Shown: positions 45,680-57,956 of the stretch, piece after piece
Numbering within the stretch: the stretch's first letter is position 1
Layout of the letters: each line of letters begins with the position of its first letter
Assembly: GCA_019096065.1 (NCBI GenBank)
Contig: JAGUCH010000002.1
Location: 3,918,501 to 3,982,500, forward strand
Reading direction: 5' to 3'
DNA: 64,000 nucleotides
Source: Paracyclopina nana
Taxonomy: Eukaryota > Arthropoda > Copepoda > Cyclopoida > Cyclopettidae
Position numbers and translations under genes: made by a program
The notes under the pieces: model-generated
What the model was told of the DNA's origin: nothing
Databases searched by the model: none
What the model saw: the letters and a program-made list of their open reading frames with translations, nothing else

Positions 45680-46488
45680 CTGCAAATAAAATAAAGTTGC
45701 TTTTTAACCAAAATGTGCAGCAGTGTATGAGATTGACTGACTCATGAATTCTCAGCATCATATTACATATTTTTACCAAACTGAGCCAAAAAACATAATT
45801 TTTGCAATTCTACTCAACAAAAAGCGAAAAAATTAGGCCATTTTTAAAGCAGGGCTCGAGAAGTTTGAGTTTGAAAGTTCAGATTTTTTAGCCATCTTAC
45901 CAAGTTTTCAGTGCTCAAAAGTTTTGCAGCACTCAAGGTTGAGGAGCATTCAATAATCAAAGTTACACTTGTAAGAAATCAAATTTACAAGTTTACCTAT
46001 GAACAAAGTACAAGTTGAAAATATGACGTTATGACAGTGCTCTATGCGAATAGAAGTTATATTGGATAAGGTATACACATTTTACTTGTAGCGCACCAGT
46101 GTGAATGACGTTTCTCAAGGACGAAGAATTGGCGGGAAAATTTAAATAGGGCAAGCCTCGATAACTATTTATCTTTTGTACACTCCCACCTTGCTTTTAT
46201 TCATGCTTTTATGATGATGGCATCGCTGTTTATTTGAACAATCCTAATCAATAAACTCTTGCACTTTTTAATTGCACTTAATCTTGTGTAGAAAAAATCA
46301 AAAGCAGGAAGGAAATAAAACTTTCATGAAATATTCAAGAATCCTGACTAGGTTATTTGCTTAGAAGCTTGGGGAATGAAATAATATTACCTAATAATGA
46401 TGGGAAAAGAGAGCAAATAACAAAGTTATGGGAGATAATGATGTAACTTAAAAGAAAAGATTGCTGTCTCAGTATAGATAATTTCAAA
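45680..46488. other. Divergent intergenic region, PINCH / GPCR
   Basis: About 800 bp between head-to-head genes. AT-rich, no supported exon or repeat. It should hold promoters for both sides. Confidence 0.45.
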
Positions 46489-48754
46489 ATGGAGAGCAGA
46501 GATGATTATTCATTTATTGCATTTTGTGAATTGCCCACAATGAAGAATAGAACTTACTGCTATCATGAGCCACCCATAGACATTGCCATCAAAGTTGTTG
46601 GTAACTTTTAATTTTTTGCAAAAAAATATAGTGTACGCAATCATTATTGTCTTCACAGCAATGTTTCTCATCCAGTTGATTGGAGTTTTGGGCAACTTGT
46701 CCATTATTGTGATAATTTTAAGAAACAAGCCTTTGAGACTGCAGCCAACTAATTTATTCCTGCTCAACTTGGCTTTTACAGACTTTCTGAACTTGAGCAT
46801 CAATACGTTTCTCTACTTGTTTAGACCAGGAGTTATTTTCACCAATTATTTGCCATATGAGTTTTGGTGCAAAGTTACTCCTTTTATGACGGGTAACTCA
46901 ACAAATATGGCTTTTTTGCGGATACATTTATTGTGCTTTTGCTTTTTAGTTCTGTGTAGCACGTCTGGGGCTCTAAGCTTGACAGCGGTAACCCTGAACA
47001 GGTTGATTGGAATTGTTTTCCCAAAATTTGCTGGTTATGTACTCCATCACAAGATTACTGTGTATTTCACTATGGTTGTAATTTGGACAATATCTGTTAG
47101 TTCTTCAGTCCCCTCATTAGGGTTCCGGCTTTATTATGTAATTGCATACCCACAAATTAACATTAAAATATTTGGAATAACTTACCTTTCAGACTGATAC
47201 CTTCAAGGATTGTGTGGTGGCTCAATGCACAGACAGTGAGCAACTTTATTTAAGTTATGCTTTAACATTATAAAAATGGAATATTTAGATACAAGTGAAA
47301 GCGAATTTAGAGACCACCTCATCTATTGGTTTACTTTGCTTGGCATAACTGTTTGGCTGCCCACCCTGATAATGATTGTTTCCTATTGTATCATTTGGAA
47401 GACTTTGCAAAAGTCTATCAAGGCTTTCCCTTACATGTCAGCTCAATCCAGGATCGCCAGATCAAGAAACAAAGTTTTCAGGATGCTTGTGATACTATTA
47501 GTTCTTGAGTTGGTATGCTGGGGACCTTGGCAATTTTTCTCTTTGTATGACTATTTAAACTACAAAGATTTGCATTGGAAAAATGTGGTGGCACCAATTT
47601 TCCTAGATGTCAAATACTACATGGTATTTCTAAACAGTGCAATTAATCCTTACATCTATGGCTATGGAAATGAAACGATGCAAAAAGCATTTCGACTTAC
47701 TTTTCCTTGGCTCTTTAAACATAAGGTGATAAAGCTATGAAACTTTTATATTTAAACAGATATTTTAATTATGAAATCGTAGCCTCAGTACGTTTTGAAG
47801 AAAGGTGGAGCAGGTCCGAGTACTTTCACATTTTCAAGGGTTATTGAAAAAATGGCCAAGTCAGACAGTCAGATAAATTCCACCATAATATCCACAGGGA
47901 ATATGCTAATGGCTCCTGTGAGTTATGACTGGATCAAAATCAGGCATGGCACCAAAACCAGAAGATCTAGTTCAGTTGTGGGACATTTGGCAAAAAAAGT
48001 GGCTAAAAAGTTTAGCACTACTGCTGACCAATCAATAAGCAGCAATAGTATGAATAACCGAGAGCTCTTGAAAAATATGCTCATTTTTCACTTTTTTGCA
48101 TAGGTATAGCTGTAATATCAGGAGCCATGGAGACTTTCAAACCAGAATCTTCCAGCATTTCCACCTTGAACAGAAGAGTGTCGTTTGCTAATCACAACAT
48201 TTACAGCAATGACTCCTTCGGCTTTTTGATGCCGTTCCAAGATGACAGAGTAAAAAGGAGAAGCTTCAGTGGATTGCCCAATCCAGTGGCTTCCATGTTT
48301 AGAAAATTATCTCCAAGGCCAAAGAACAAAAGGCACCAAGTGAGCTAAGAAAACTTCTGTTGAATCATAATATAATTCGGATTAATTAAGGAGGCTATAG
48401 AAATGGACAATGTGTCTCCTGAACCTTCCATTTCTTCTATTTCCATAAATGCTGGACCCAAGTCAATTTTGAAGCAAACCAGGCAAATCTCAGAGCAGCG
48501 GATGTAAGCAAGTTGCATAACCCACCACATTATTTTCTGATGAGTTCTTTTTCAGTGGGGCCACAGCTGTGGTGGACATACATATAAATCTCCAGGTATC
48601 TTCTGAGTCTTCAGTTTCCGTGACTCCAACTGTTCAAATCAAGAGCAGCCATCACCAAGCTTTCCAATCAGCTTCAGTGCAAATTGTGCCAAGAAAGAGA
48701 AAAAGAGCCAACAGTGATCCTGGACCAATTAGGCCACGTTATGAAAGTCTTTAA
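46489..48754 (+). CDS. Rhodopsin-family neuropeptide-type GPCR with long tail
   Basis: Nine exons (46489-46600, 46632-46892, 46950-47137, 47193-47235, 47289-47725, 47783-48047, 48104-48339, 48391-48503, 48556-48754) give 617 aa. Seven hydrophobic segments are seen, with TM1 motif GVLGNLSIIVIIL, TM2 LNLAFTDF, the TM3 end reading LNR in place of DRY, TM6 CWGPW and TM7 NSAINPYIYGYGNE (NPxxY). Cys in the TM3 region (FWCKV) and in loop 2 (KDCVVAQC) can form the usual bridge. About 300 residues of C-terminal tail, rich in Ser and Lys/Arg, are encoded by the last four exons; that is long for the family. Peptide ligand is inferred, not shown. The stop lies 22 bp from the stop of convergent mitoguardin. 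Confidence 0.85.
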
Positions 48755-48776
48755 GGGGCTACAGGTGGTCTTTTAA

Positions 48777-50797
48777 TCATAAACTGAGCAAACTAGCATT
48801 TTCATCCAGACTTCCCATATGGTGAATAGTCTGTTCAAATTTCACTTTGGCTAATGCCATTATATCATGACTGAGATCAGCAACATTGGTGAACCTGACA
48901 CTATTGACATCATACAGGCTCCTGATGAAGTCCATCACTTGATCTCTGAAGTAGCACATTAAAGTATTCATGCTCTCATCAGGACCAAAGAACCCCCAAG
49001 CCAAGGTTGGAATGAGGATTTCAGACAAGTTGTAAAATTGAGCCTTGAACCCATCAGGGTTTCTTAGAAGCCTTCGTTTGGCTTTGAGCACACTCCATAT
49101 TGCAGTTTGTAAGGCTGTCTCTTTGAAACCATTTGATAGCCACCTGTTATTCATCACTGCTACAACACTAGATGGTGGAGACTCCAAATCCTGAAAGGAA
49201 AATAAAACCACATTTATGAAATCTTTAAAAAATTGCCTTTCTGCATCATTTACCTCGAAGCTGTCAATGAGGATGTAATCAAGGACAATGTCATAGAAAT
49301 TCATGCATTGTACATTTCTTGACTTGAGCTCATCAGCCATTATGTCAAGGTGATCTTTGCTGTCCAGATACTCAAGTAGATCATCATAAACTTGAATAAA
49401 ATCTTTGGGATCTTTTTCACTTCTGAGCAGTAACTCGGCCAACATTCTCCTTCCATTTTGTGACCACCTGTGATTTTTAAAAGAAAAATATTGGCTGATG
49501 CTGCTGAACAATTATTGAATGTAACTCAGCTGACCAATTTCTATGTTCAGTGTTGTCCATGATATACTTGAAGGCAAGCCTGAGACAATGTAATTTTGCC
49601 AAGTACTCAGTGTCATTGCTGCACCCAACAAACTCAGTTCTGATGGACCTGTAAGGAATGTTCTGCTTCTCCAAATGCTCCAGAGCCTCCAAGTACAATG
49701 CTTGTCTAGCATCTGTCTCCCCTAGTATGTCATTCAAGTCCTCAAAGTCTTTCAAGTCAGCAATGGTATCTTGAGCAGACACAAAGGAGTCTTGATCTAC
49801 ACTTGAGACACTCAGCAGAGGACCTTTAGCTGAAGACAATGAACTCATGCAAGCTCCATCGACTTCTGAAGCAAATGACACACTGAACTTTTTTCTTCTC
49901 AAATTGTCTGGCCTATTTAAAATGGATTCCTGGTGAATGAACATGTGCTCTGACTCTTCTTGCAAGTTGTAGGCAGCCTCCAGGATATTTTCCAGCATTT
50001 TCATGAAGGCTGCTTCTTCAGCTGTGGTCAACACGTGGTTTTTCCCATTTTTTGGCTGGTAAGCGGACAAAGCCTCTTCCCAGTAGCCTACCACAGTTTC
50101 CAGGGCTTCCATGCCCATAAGACCTATAAGAAATATGAGCTGGCAGTTGTTCGTTAAAATTAAAGAAGGGCTTGTGTACCTAGTTGCTGAGGTGACAAGG
50201 GTGTTCCATCTACAAGAGTTCCAGCTGAAGTGATTGAAGCATTTTCTTTGTCAGCATTTGCTGCTGCCTTTCTTTGCAAGTCAATCCAGTCATAACATGT
50301 ATTATTTCTTCTTCCGCCTTTGAAAAGCTTTCTATGAATTATAGTGATAAAAAGTAGATTTTTCTTTGTTACCTAGTGCATCATTTTGGCCGGCTTTACT
50401 CGAAATTGACAATTGCCTGGCTCTTCTATTGGCAGCTCTCAAGCTTTTGGCCCTAAGAGGCCTTCGTTTCCTTCTAAAGTAACGTGACAACACCAGGACT
50501 AATGACCTGTATAAAAATCGTTAGTAACTACTTTTCTGAATCTTTTCATTGATCTTACCCTCCAATGCCAGCGCTGAGTACCATCACTTTTTGTGACAAG
50601 CTTAAATTGCAGAATGAGGTGAAAGCCAAAGGTGGAACAGATTTAACAGCCTGAAATGCGATCAAATTCGCGTTAAAGAGGCTTGAAAACAATTTTGAAT
50701 ATATCATTACCAAAGCTCCATGTTTGCCTGCCATAAGTATTTTGTGCAAAGCTGATCCTAAGTGTTTTCTACATTCAGAAATAGAAATGGAATTCAT
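48777..50797 (-). CDS. Miga: Mitoguardin (MIGA/FAM73) homolog
   Basis: Exons 50711-50797, 50559-50650, 50373-50506, 50180-50331, 49535-50123, 49254-49467 and 48777-49190. Mitoguardin marks: N-terminal hydrophobic segment with a basic follow-up (SLVLVLSRYFRRKRRP), then GMEALETVVGYWEEAL, YRSIRTEFVGC, CMNFYDIVLDYILIDSFE, LESPPSSVVAVMNNRWLS and WSVLKAKRRLLRNPDGF. A FFAT-like motif (DQDSFVSAQDT) sits at the place where mammalian MIGA2 binds VAP. The protein is anchored in the outer mitochondrial membrane and links mitochondria, ER and lipid droplets by family. The join between exons 3 and 4 fails with GT-AG phases; a GG donor at 50373 with acceptor AAAG at 50328 would restore 558 aa. An in-frame upstream ATG exists at 50845. 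Confidence 0.9.
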
Positions 50798-51099
50798 TTT
50801 TGCTTCTATTTTGATTCCACTACAGCAGAGCTCAAAAGTAAACACAAAGCCAAGTGAAAGAAGCGAGCCATTATTTCGTTGCCAAGTAAAATCTCGTTTC
50901 CATTAGAATAATATTTTTTTTAAATTCTGTGTCGTGTGACAACTTTTTAAAAAGTGTTATTTACCTTGCAATATCATTAAGCGACTTGCGTATGAAAAAG
51001 CAACAAAAGCAGGAACAAAAATGAATTTATTAACACAACCTTTCATATTACAAGATTTATTCTTATATGGCAACAAAAAAGACATTTTACTAGCAATTT
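50798..51099. other. Intergenic region
   Basis: About 300 bp between mitoguardin's start and the receptor gene's 3' end. A minus-strand AATAAA at 51026-51031 is the likely polyadenylation signal of the receptor gene. Confidence 0.5.
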
Positions 51100-54000
51100 C
51101 TAAACTCTTTCAGGAATGAATGGTTCCACTGAGGGAGAAACTTCTCTGAAACTATTGGTTTCACACGAGACAGCCCTGTACTTGTAGTGAATCATTTCAT
51201 CAGTGCTGGAACTGGTTGATCCTCGGGGTTGAATTCGATCTGGCGCGAGCAAATCTTGCGAAGTTTGCTCAATGATTGAGTAGGATTTATCTTCGCTTTT
51301 TTCAGCCAAAATAACTGGATGTCCGCCAGTAGATGTACCTTAAAAAATGCATTCATTAGATTGGCTCTGCTAGATGTATTTCGTTACTTTACCATTACTT
51401 TTGGTTGGCTTGGCATGGCCCATTTCAGCTTGTATTGGGTTAGCTTGGCAGCTGAACTTGAGAAAATGGGATGTGGTATGTGGTGAACAAGTAGACACAT
51501 TTCCATTCTAACAAAAAAATCTTTGCATCTAGCAGTTGAAAAATATTTTTGTGCCATTTCTTACCTTGCTAATAAACTGGTGTATCTGTTTGGAGCAGTT
51601 TTCTTTAGAGAAGTATCCATCTTTTTTGGGCTTAATGTGTCGGTTTTCCATCAGCATTCCAACTATTTTCAAATACTGGATCTGTCCTGCTAACTTCTGG
51701 ATTTCCTCCTTTTCAAGAAAAGTTGGTTCTATTGGGTTTACGAGGCTTATTGCGTTTCTAAAAGTTTCTTTTACCTTTAGCTCTTCATTTTCTGCGTATA
51801 CATCTTTCTGAGAAGCTTCATCACCTTCCATGGGGATTTCGATCATGGATGCATCATTGCCACGATTTTTGGTTTTCTCATCTAGCTCATTTGCTGTTCC
51901 TCTAGCAAGCCTTATAAACTGCAAGATTATTGGAAATAATTGTCAAATAGCTTTTGGCACGAATTAAACAATACTTTTGGCCCAAACACAAGGATGATCG
52001 TCACTGTGGTGCTCAATTGTGTTCTCAAGAAACCAAGGAAGTACTTCATATCCGGACCCGCATGTGGGAATAGGATGAGGCTGAAAAAATCATCAATCAG
52101 CACGAGTTGTTAAATGACCCAAATCAAGAGAAATGATGAGTAAAAAACATCTTGACAGAGCTTTTTTCTAATCCTCCTAAAAATGGTTGCATTTCTCTTT
52201 TATGGCTTCAATGTGTGGTTAATGAGCCCTATCATGAGATATGTTATGTTTACAAAAGGTCAACCCTGAAAAAGGCTGAAGCAATTCCAATCTAGTGCAT
52301 TGTTCTGTTTATGACCTCAGCACAAAAGGTGCCCACAAAGCCAAGTTATAGTGTAGGTAAGCATACCATTTGTATAATGAGTGTTTGGCGTACATTTAAT
52401 GAACAAATACCACTTTGGGCTTGCTCTAGTGGTTTTTCGTTTTACAATCTTTTCCTTTCTGAATTTAAAATAGGCTGCTAGCATTTAATTTGTGTTGTTG
52501 ACTTACTGGATGGCTACCATAATAATGTTTACAATGGCAATGTTGTAAATCGACCAGGTGATCAATTTGGCTTCATTGTAGTGCGTTCTTGCTTTCCTCA
52601 CGCTGAAGCACACCTTTATTCCCCACATGAGGAACAAAAAGTTGCCAATGCCCAAGCTGTGATCCCACCACCCGTAAGAGCATTGCTTGAACTTCAATCC
52701 GTCCGCGTCTTCAATGTACACAGCCTGCAAGCACAAAAAAATGTCAAAAGAAATTACCCTAAAGCCGGCCTCGTTTTTGGCATCTAAAGGCCATATAAAA
52801 AGGCTGACAACAAAGGAAAGCAAATCCTGCTTACTTGAGGTGGGTCTGACAGGGTCCAAGAGGACAAGTAAATAATCATTACGAGCAAAATTGGAAATAG
52901 CCACTGAAGTAGTTGCTTGTCTGTAAGCTTCAGCTTGTGCGCGGACTTCACTCTGTAGGTTAGATTCACCCTGCAAATTAAGAGGAAATGATATTTTAAT
53001 TGGGATCAATTGTAATTAATGGCAGTTTACCGCCAGGTTTTCAGGAGAAGAGAGCTGTAAGTAAGAAGAAAGCCCAAATGCCTGGTCCACTTGGTGGCAA
53101 TGCAAAAATACGTATCCAAGTAGGGGAAAATGGCCACCATCTAACGAGAAAATCCTGATTATGCTACATACCTAGTAGAATTACACTGCAAAATGTGCAT
53201 TGCTCCTTTAAGTTAATCTAAGCTAATGCATTTCCTAATGAGAAGTTTCTCTCCACTTGACAACCACGGGAATATGCTTTCATAATCAGGGTTTGACGAG
53301 AAAAAATATCCAAGTTGCCCATAAGCTGCTTATTTTTGCATTTTGCCTAATGTGTTTTCTTTTATATGCTCGGAATACATGAGACCACGCAAGAGGATAA
53401 AAAAGTTGGTGCTTTCTCTTGGGTAGGCAAAAAACCGCCTCGTCTCACTCTCTCAAGTTTTGAGCCAAAAGCCATTTTACTTCCACTATTTACAAGTGTT
53501 ATTTTGGTGTCAACAGAGGAAGAGCAGAAGTTTTAGGGAAAAGCTACTACAATATAATAGCATGGTATACTGCTGTGCTATGCTGCTAATTTGAAAACTT
53601 TCTGCGAAAAAAAAGTTGCCCTGTGTTCCTTTTGAAAGTGCTTGTGACTCAAATGGGTTAAAAGGATATCTGAAGGCTTATGGCCCAAATACTGCCTCAA
53701 CTCCAGCACTAACTTTTATGTGTACTACAGTACGTAATCTCCACAGAAAGTGCTAGAGCCCATATAAAATTGAATTAAACTGAGGTATTTTCCTTCCACT
53801 CCTTTCGTCAACTTTCCCAGTATGAGTGAGCTCTTTTAGATGGATTATGCTTTGAGAAAGCAATAATGATCCATTAATTTACCTCAAGATACATTATTCC
53901 ACATCCGAGCAGAGTGATACACAAAAAAGTCGGACTCGCGAGCTGAAAAACCTGTAAAATAACAGATAGATGTACTACAATGGTATTCCTACAGAGAGAT

Positions 54001-56760
54001 ATTGAATTACTACCTTCAATTTGCGGTAGCTGTAGACCATCAAGCTCAGAATGAATGTGGCCAGGGTACACGCCAGGGAAAATGTTAGTAAAATGTATCT
54101 GGAGAAGCCGTGATTAGTATACACGAATATCATGGATCTAAATAGACTATACCTGAAGGTCCAATTGTACTGAGCCAGACAAGGTGAGTCATCAATGCAA
54201 GACTCACACCCAGGCTGACATTTGCCACATTTATACAGTAAATCGTAAGCAGGCTCGTTTTTGTTGACTTTGTCCTCGTAAGCAACTGCAAGTGAATACA
54301 TTTGCATAAATTACCCATTTTAATGAAATGCAATGCATGCCATTCAAGATTTGGAAACTTGCTATTTTTTTTTCCGCCCAAACTTACTTTCAACAAGGCT
54401 CCCATTAAACGTGGAAGCCTCTGTTCTGCTGTAGTATCCCTTTTTGCACTGGCAGCTGTATCCACCTTTGATCCATCCATGTCCAGGCTCAAATACACAC
54501 TACAATTCAGATAAAGAAATGTGAAGAAAAAATACAATTTGAAGACGAAGAAGAGCTTACTTGGCTGGAAACTGGGTGACATTTGTGAGTAGAGGAAAAA
54601 CTCAATATTTGATTGGCTGTATTGCTCACATCACCATCACATTGGTTGATATCTAAGCCAGTTACGTTGATATCAAAAGCCAGGAATCCAATTAGGTATC
54701 TGAGGCCGGGGAAAAATCGAATATACTACATGTCGTAATTTCATCAAAGCGGGGTTATCAAAAGATGGGATTTGGTCACCTATTTATTCTTGATGTGATG
54801 GGGGCCACATAGGTCAAAAACCAGGATCTCTTTGAGCAGACGTAGTAAGGAAAAGTCCATAGCAACTCATCGGAGCCGTTGGCTTTCATAAAGTGTAAAG
54901 ACTCGTTGCTTATGCTTCCAGGGGAGCTCGCGTTATTTCTGCATGCATGAGAAAAGTGTGGTTAATTATTAGACCTCATCATGCTAATGAAACTAAGTCA
55001 GTTAACCCAGAATACAGCCATGTGTGTAATAGACTCTTACATAATGCTCAAAAGAGAGGAGCAAAGTTTTTAGCTAACATTCTTTTAGCTGTTGCAAATG
55101 AAGAAAGTTTGTGATACTTTGAGCAATTAGCATGACGCAACACCAAGAAAAGAGTGCTTGTTTTTCTGGCTGAATTTATTGAATGAAGGCCAACATTTTG
55201 CTCAGCACTCAAAGCCTTTCAAAGAGAATTTTCTAGTGTTTGAAGTTTTCCAATACTGGGTGCTGTTGCACTCTTTTTCCTCGAGGAGTTTACTTGCCTT
55301 AACAGCATCCAAGGTGGAAGAGACGACGATTTTTCCTTGCCTGGACTCGTAGTCACATTAGAAAAATTGAACTTCCATTTGCCTTCATGAAAATTAAACG
55401 AGTTCATTACAAAGAGTAGCCAATAATTGAATTTGGCCCTTTAGAATATGTAGCATACCTAAAAGAGGTGTTGGTTCTTGTCTCGCAAATGCATTCCAAA
55501 ATGGCTGCAGTGACACAACTCTGACCTAGAAAAGTCCCAGGAAAATGTGGATGAAAATCAATTCCACAAATCCGAAGAGATCTTGGTGACAACATAAATC
55601 GTTCTGCGAGCGTAGCTCGCACATTTGGAAACATACACAGTTTAGTATAATATGCTTGGAAACATTTTGTGCTATGCACCCAAATTGAATGAGCTGACTG
55701 TATGGCGTGGATTTTTGGCAAGCGCACAAAATTCATTAATGGCTTGAGCAAAAGAAGAGATAACGAGTCGATAAATGGAAGTGCTATTCACAGTGCTATT
55801 GGTGAAAGCTTTGCTTTCCATGATGGTAGAATTTTATGACTTTTTCGTAAATGTGCGAGCGTGCACTTGACGTTCATAGACAGAAAATCGAAGATAATAA
55901 TTCCACGAACCCCTGCGTCAGGCTTAGTCTAGAAAAAAAGTGGGGTTCATAGTTGTCTACAATAATTAGTCTCCGCTTACACAGGATTTTCTCAAGTTAC
56001 AACAAATAGATTTAAATAATATACTACAACATGCAACATTTTTAAGTGGTGGTGACAATACGAAATGCTGTATTTTCTACGTATTACGTATTGGCAAGTG
56101 CAGTCATGTATACTATATGTATTTCAAAACAACATCAATAATAACTTGTAATGATAACACAAATCATGCTTCTGGTTTGGGAAATGGAGCCACTTGAAAA
56201 AAAGTACCTCGTATATTTTAGAGCTGGCCGCGAGAAGGTGTTGAACGGTGGATTGTATTAGGTCCGCGTTGCCAAGTGAATCTGTATCGGTAATTAGGTT
56301 AGCGGCCAATTGGGCCTTTTCTTGTTCAGATTGGTAGCTCGGAGATGTAGGAATTTCAATGGCCACGCTCCTATAGTGCACAATAGTACAACATATATAT
56401 ATGTAAGATACTACATTCCTTTTGAGCAGGATTACAAATAGAATACAGTATTGAAATTCCCCATGCTTACTGGTATTCACGGCCCAAACATCCAATGCCC
56501 TCATCAGCTGTAGTAATTTGATGTATTGTTTTGAGGCTGTCACCAAAGTTGGCCTGAAAAGTTAGCAATTAGCAAGCATACAATTTAGCCGATGCGGAGG
56601 TATTTTCTTTTACTTGAAATGCATTATTGTATCCATGGAGAGGAAAGACTTGTAGTGCCAAAATGATGAGGTAAGAAGCAGTATCGTGCATATTTCAAAG
56701 GGTAGGAAAATGAGAACCAACAAAACCTAAGGAGACCTTGTTGACACCATCTTGAACTAC
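51100..56760 (-). CDS. Smog/GPR158-like class C GPCR (5' end missing)
   Basis: Nineteen exons in phase: 56727-56760, 56614-56648, 56471-56553, 56208-56370, 55459-55525, 55298-55382, 54780-54938, 54561-54699, 54388-54499, 54153-54285, 54014-54098, 53883-53951, 53031-53140, 52835-52970, 52507-52724, 51975-52080, 51565-51918, 51393-51507, 51100-51338; 813 aa without the N-terminus. The ectodomain has a Cache-like part, an EGF-like segment ([13 protein letters not shown]) and a Cys cluster ([14 protein letters not shown]) ahead of seven TM segments. Family marks are [19 protein letters not shown] and [20 protein letters not shown]. The tail is long and polar. Drosophila Smog relays Fog in gastrulation; vertebrate GPR158/179 are relatives. 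The intron after exon 6 uses a GC donor (AG|GCAAGT). The signal-peptide exon was not found. Confidence 0.85.
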
Positions 56761-57549
56761 CTGAAAAGAGGAAGGGAGAGATGACATCAATATAGTACAC
56801 TAGCTCACACGTGTGTATGGTAATCCTGCTCGAAAATGCCATATTAAGTTGCTGACAGTTAGCTTTCTACAACAGCCATTATAGCTGGATGGATGAGTCA
56901 TCGTGTCTTTTATGAGTGGACCCTTTTGAAAAAGTGGATCAATTACTACATTTAAATAAGTCATTGACCCACTTTTTTAGCTCTATTCTTCTAAAGATCC
57001 ATGTTACGACCTTTGTAAAGAGAAATTTTTATGTCGTTTAGAGAGCAGCTTTGCAAGTTTTTTTGCATTTTGCCAAACCATTTATAACTTCTTGCACATA
57101 TCCGAAAATGCATCAGTGTGCCAACCACTGAAAATGGATACAAGTACTCTTTATTCAATGAAGCTTTATCAAGTTTTGAACGTGCCGTAACGTACAATGC
57201 TCGTTGCTGTGCTTTGTTTCAATGTAGAGGCTCACTAATCAAGCTTGCCAACAGCAGCTACTCCTACTTTCTCCTCTCGAGGAGATCAGAGTACCAAAAG
57301 CAATCTGCAGAACAAATTCAAGCCTAGGTGTCAGAGCTAGTCCCTGATCAATTAGAAGCAAATGTTGCAAGCCATTCGCCAGCTAATTAGATTGGAATGA
57401 TGGTAGGGAAATGCCACAACATTTATCATTTGCGTTTATGTAGCCTAAGGTTATAAAGCCTCTGCAGTTTCATTTCCTAGTTACATACGGAAAACATAGA
57501 TCACAAGATCAGTTTACAATTCGAATGATTAATATGCACATCATTGCTC
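56761..57549. other. Likely 5' region of the receptor gene
   Basis: An upstream exon of the class C receptor ending in phase 0 should exist here or further up, but none of the short ATG frames (for example at 56842) gives a donor in the right phase. Nothing else is supported. Confidence 0.35.
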
Positions 57550-57956
57550 TTAGGGAAGATATCCAAAGTGGCCTTTTGTCTTGGGAACAAGACAAATCTG
57601 TGGGTGTAATTCTTGGCAGGGAACTTGATAGGTGGAAGCTTTCCCAATTGCATGTATTGTAGTATAATGAATTGTACATCCAATGGGAGGACCACCTTTG
57701 TTCGCATACAGAATCGTACAGCTCTCAATTTGTAGCGTAGACAATTTTGGTCGCCACCACAGAGAATATCTGATTCTCACCTCAGCCTCTGAGCTTGCCT
57801 CTACTCTGATGTATTGTTGGCAGCTTTGTCTCCCTATAAAAGGGATTTTTAAGCATGGCTGCTCACTTATATCAGAGTATATACAATGTCCCAAAAGAGG
57901 AGATCCATCTTCTTTGTTGGCATGAAATGTATTCCAAGCCAAATACAGGTACTTTC
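57550..57956 (-). CDS. Orphan terminal exon, Cys-rich protein
   Basis: An open minus-strand frame of about 134 codons runs from an AG at about 57957 to a stop at 57550. It has nine cysteines, two adjacent Trp (YSLWWRPKLS) and a balanced composition, unlike random AT-rich frames. There is no Met anywhere in the frame, so it must be a downstream exon of a larger gene. Upstream exons were not found in the next 3 kb. It looks like part of a secreted or extracellular domain, but I cannot name it. It could also be a relic. Confidence 0.4.

Noticed and set aside
55407-55751. Apparent need for a GG donor in the Smog-like receptor near 55458
   Set aside because: The long open frame here was misleading. 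In the correct frame (exon 55459-55525) the normal GT donor fits in phase 1, so no unusual splice site is needed.
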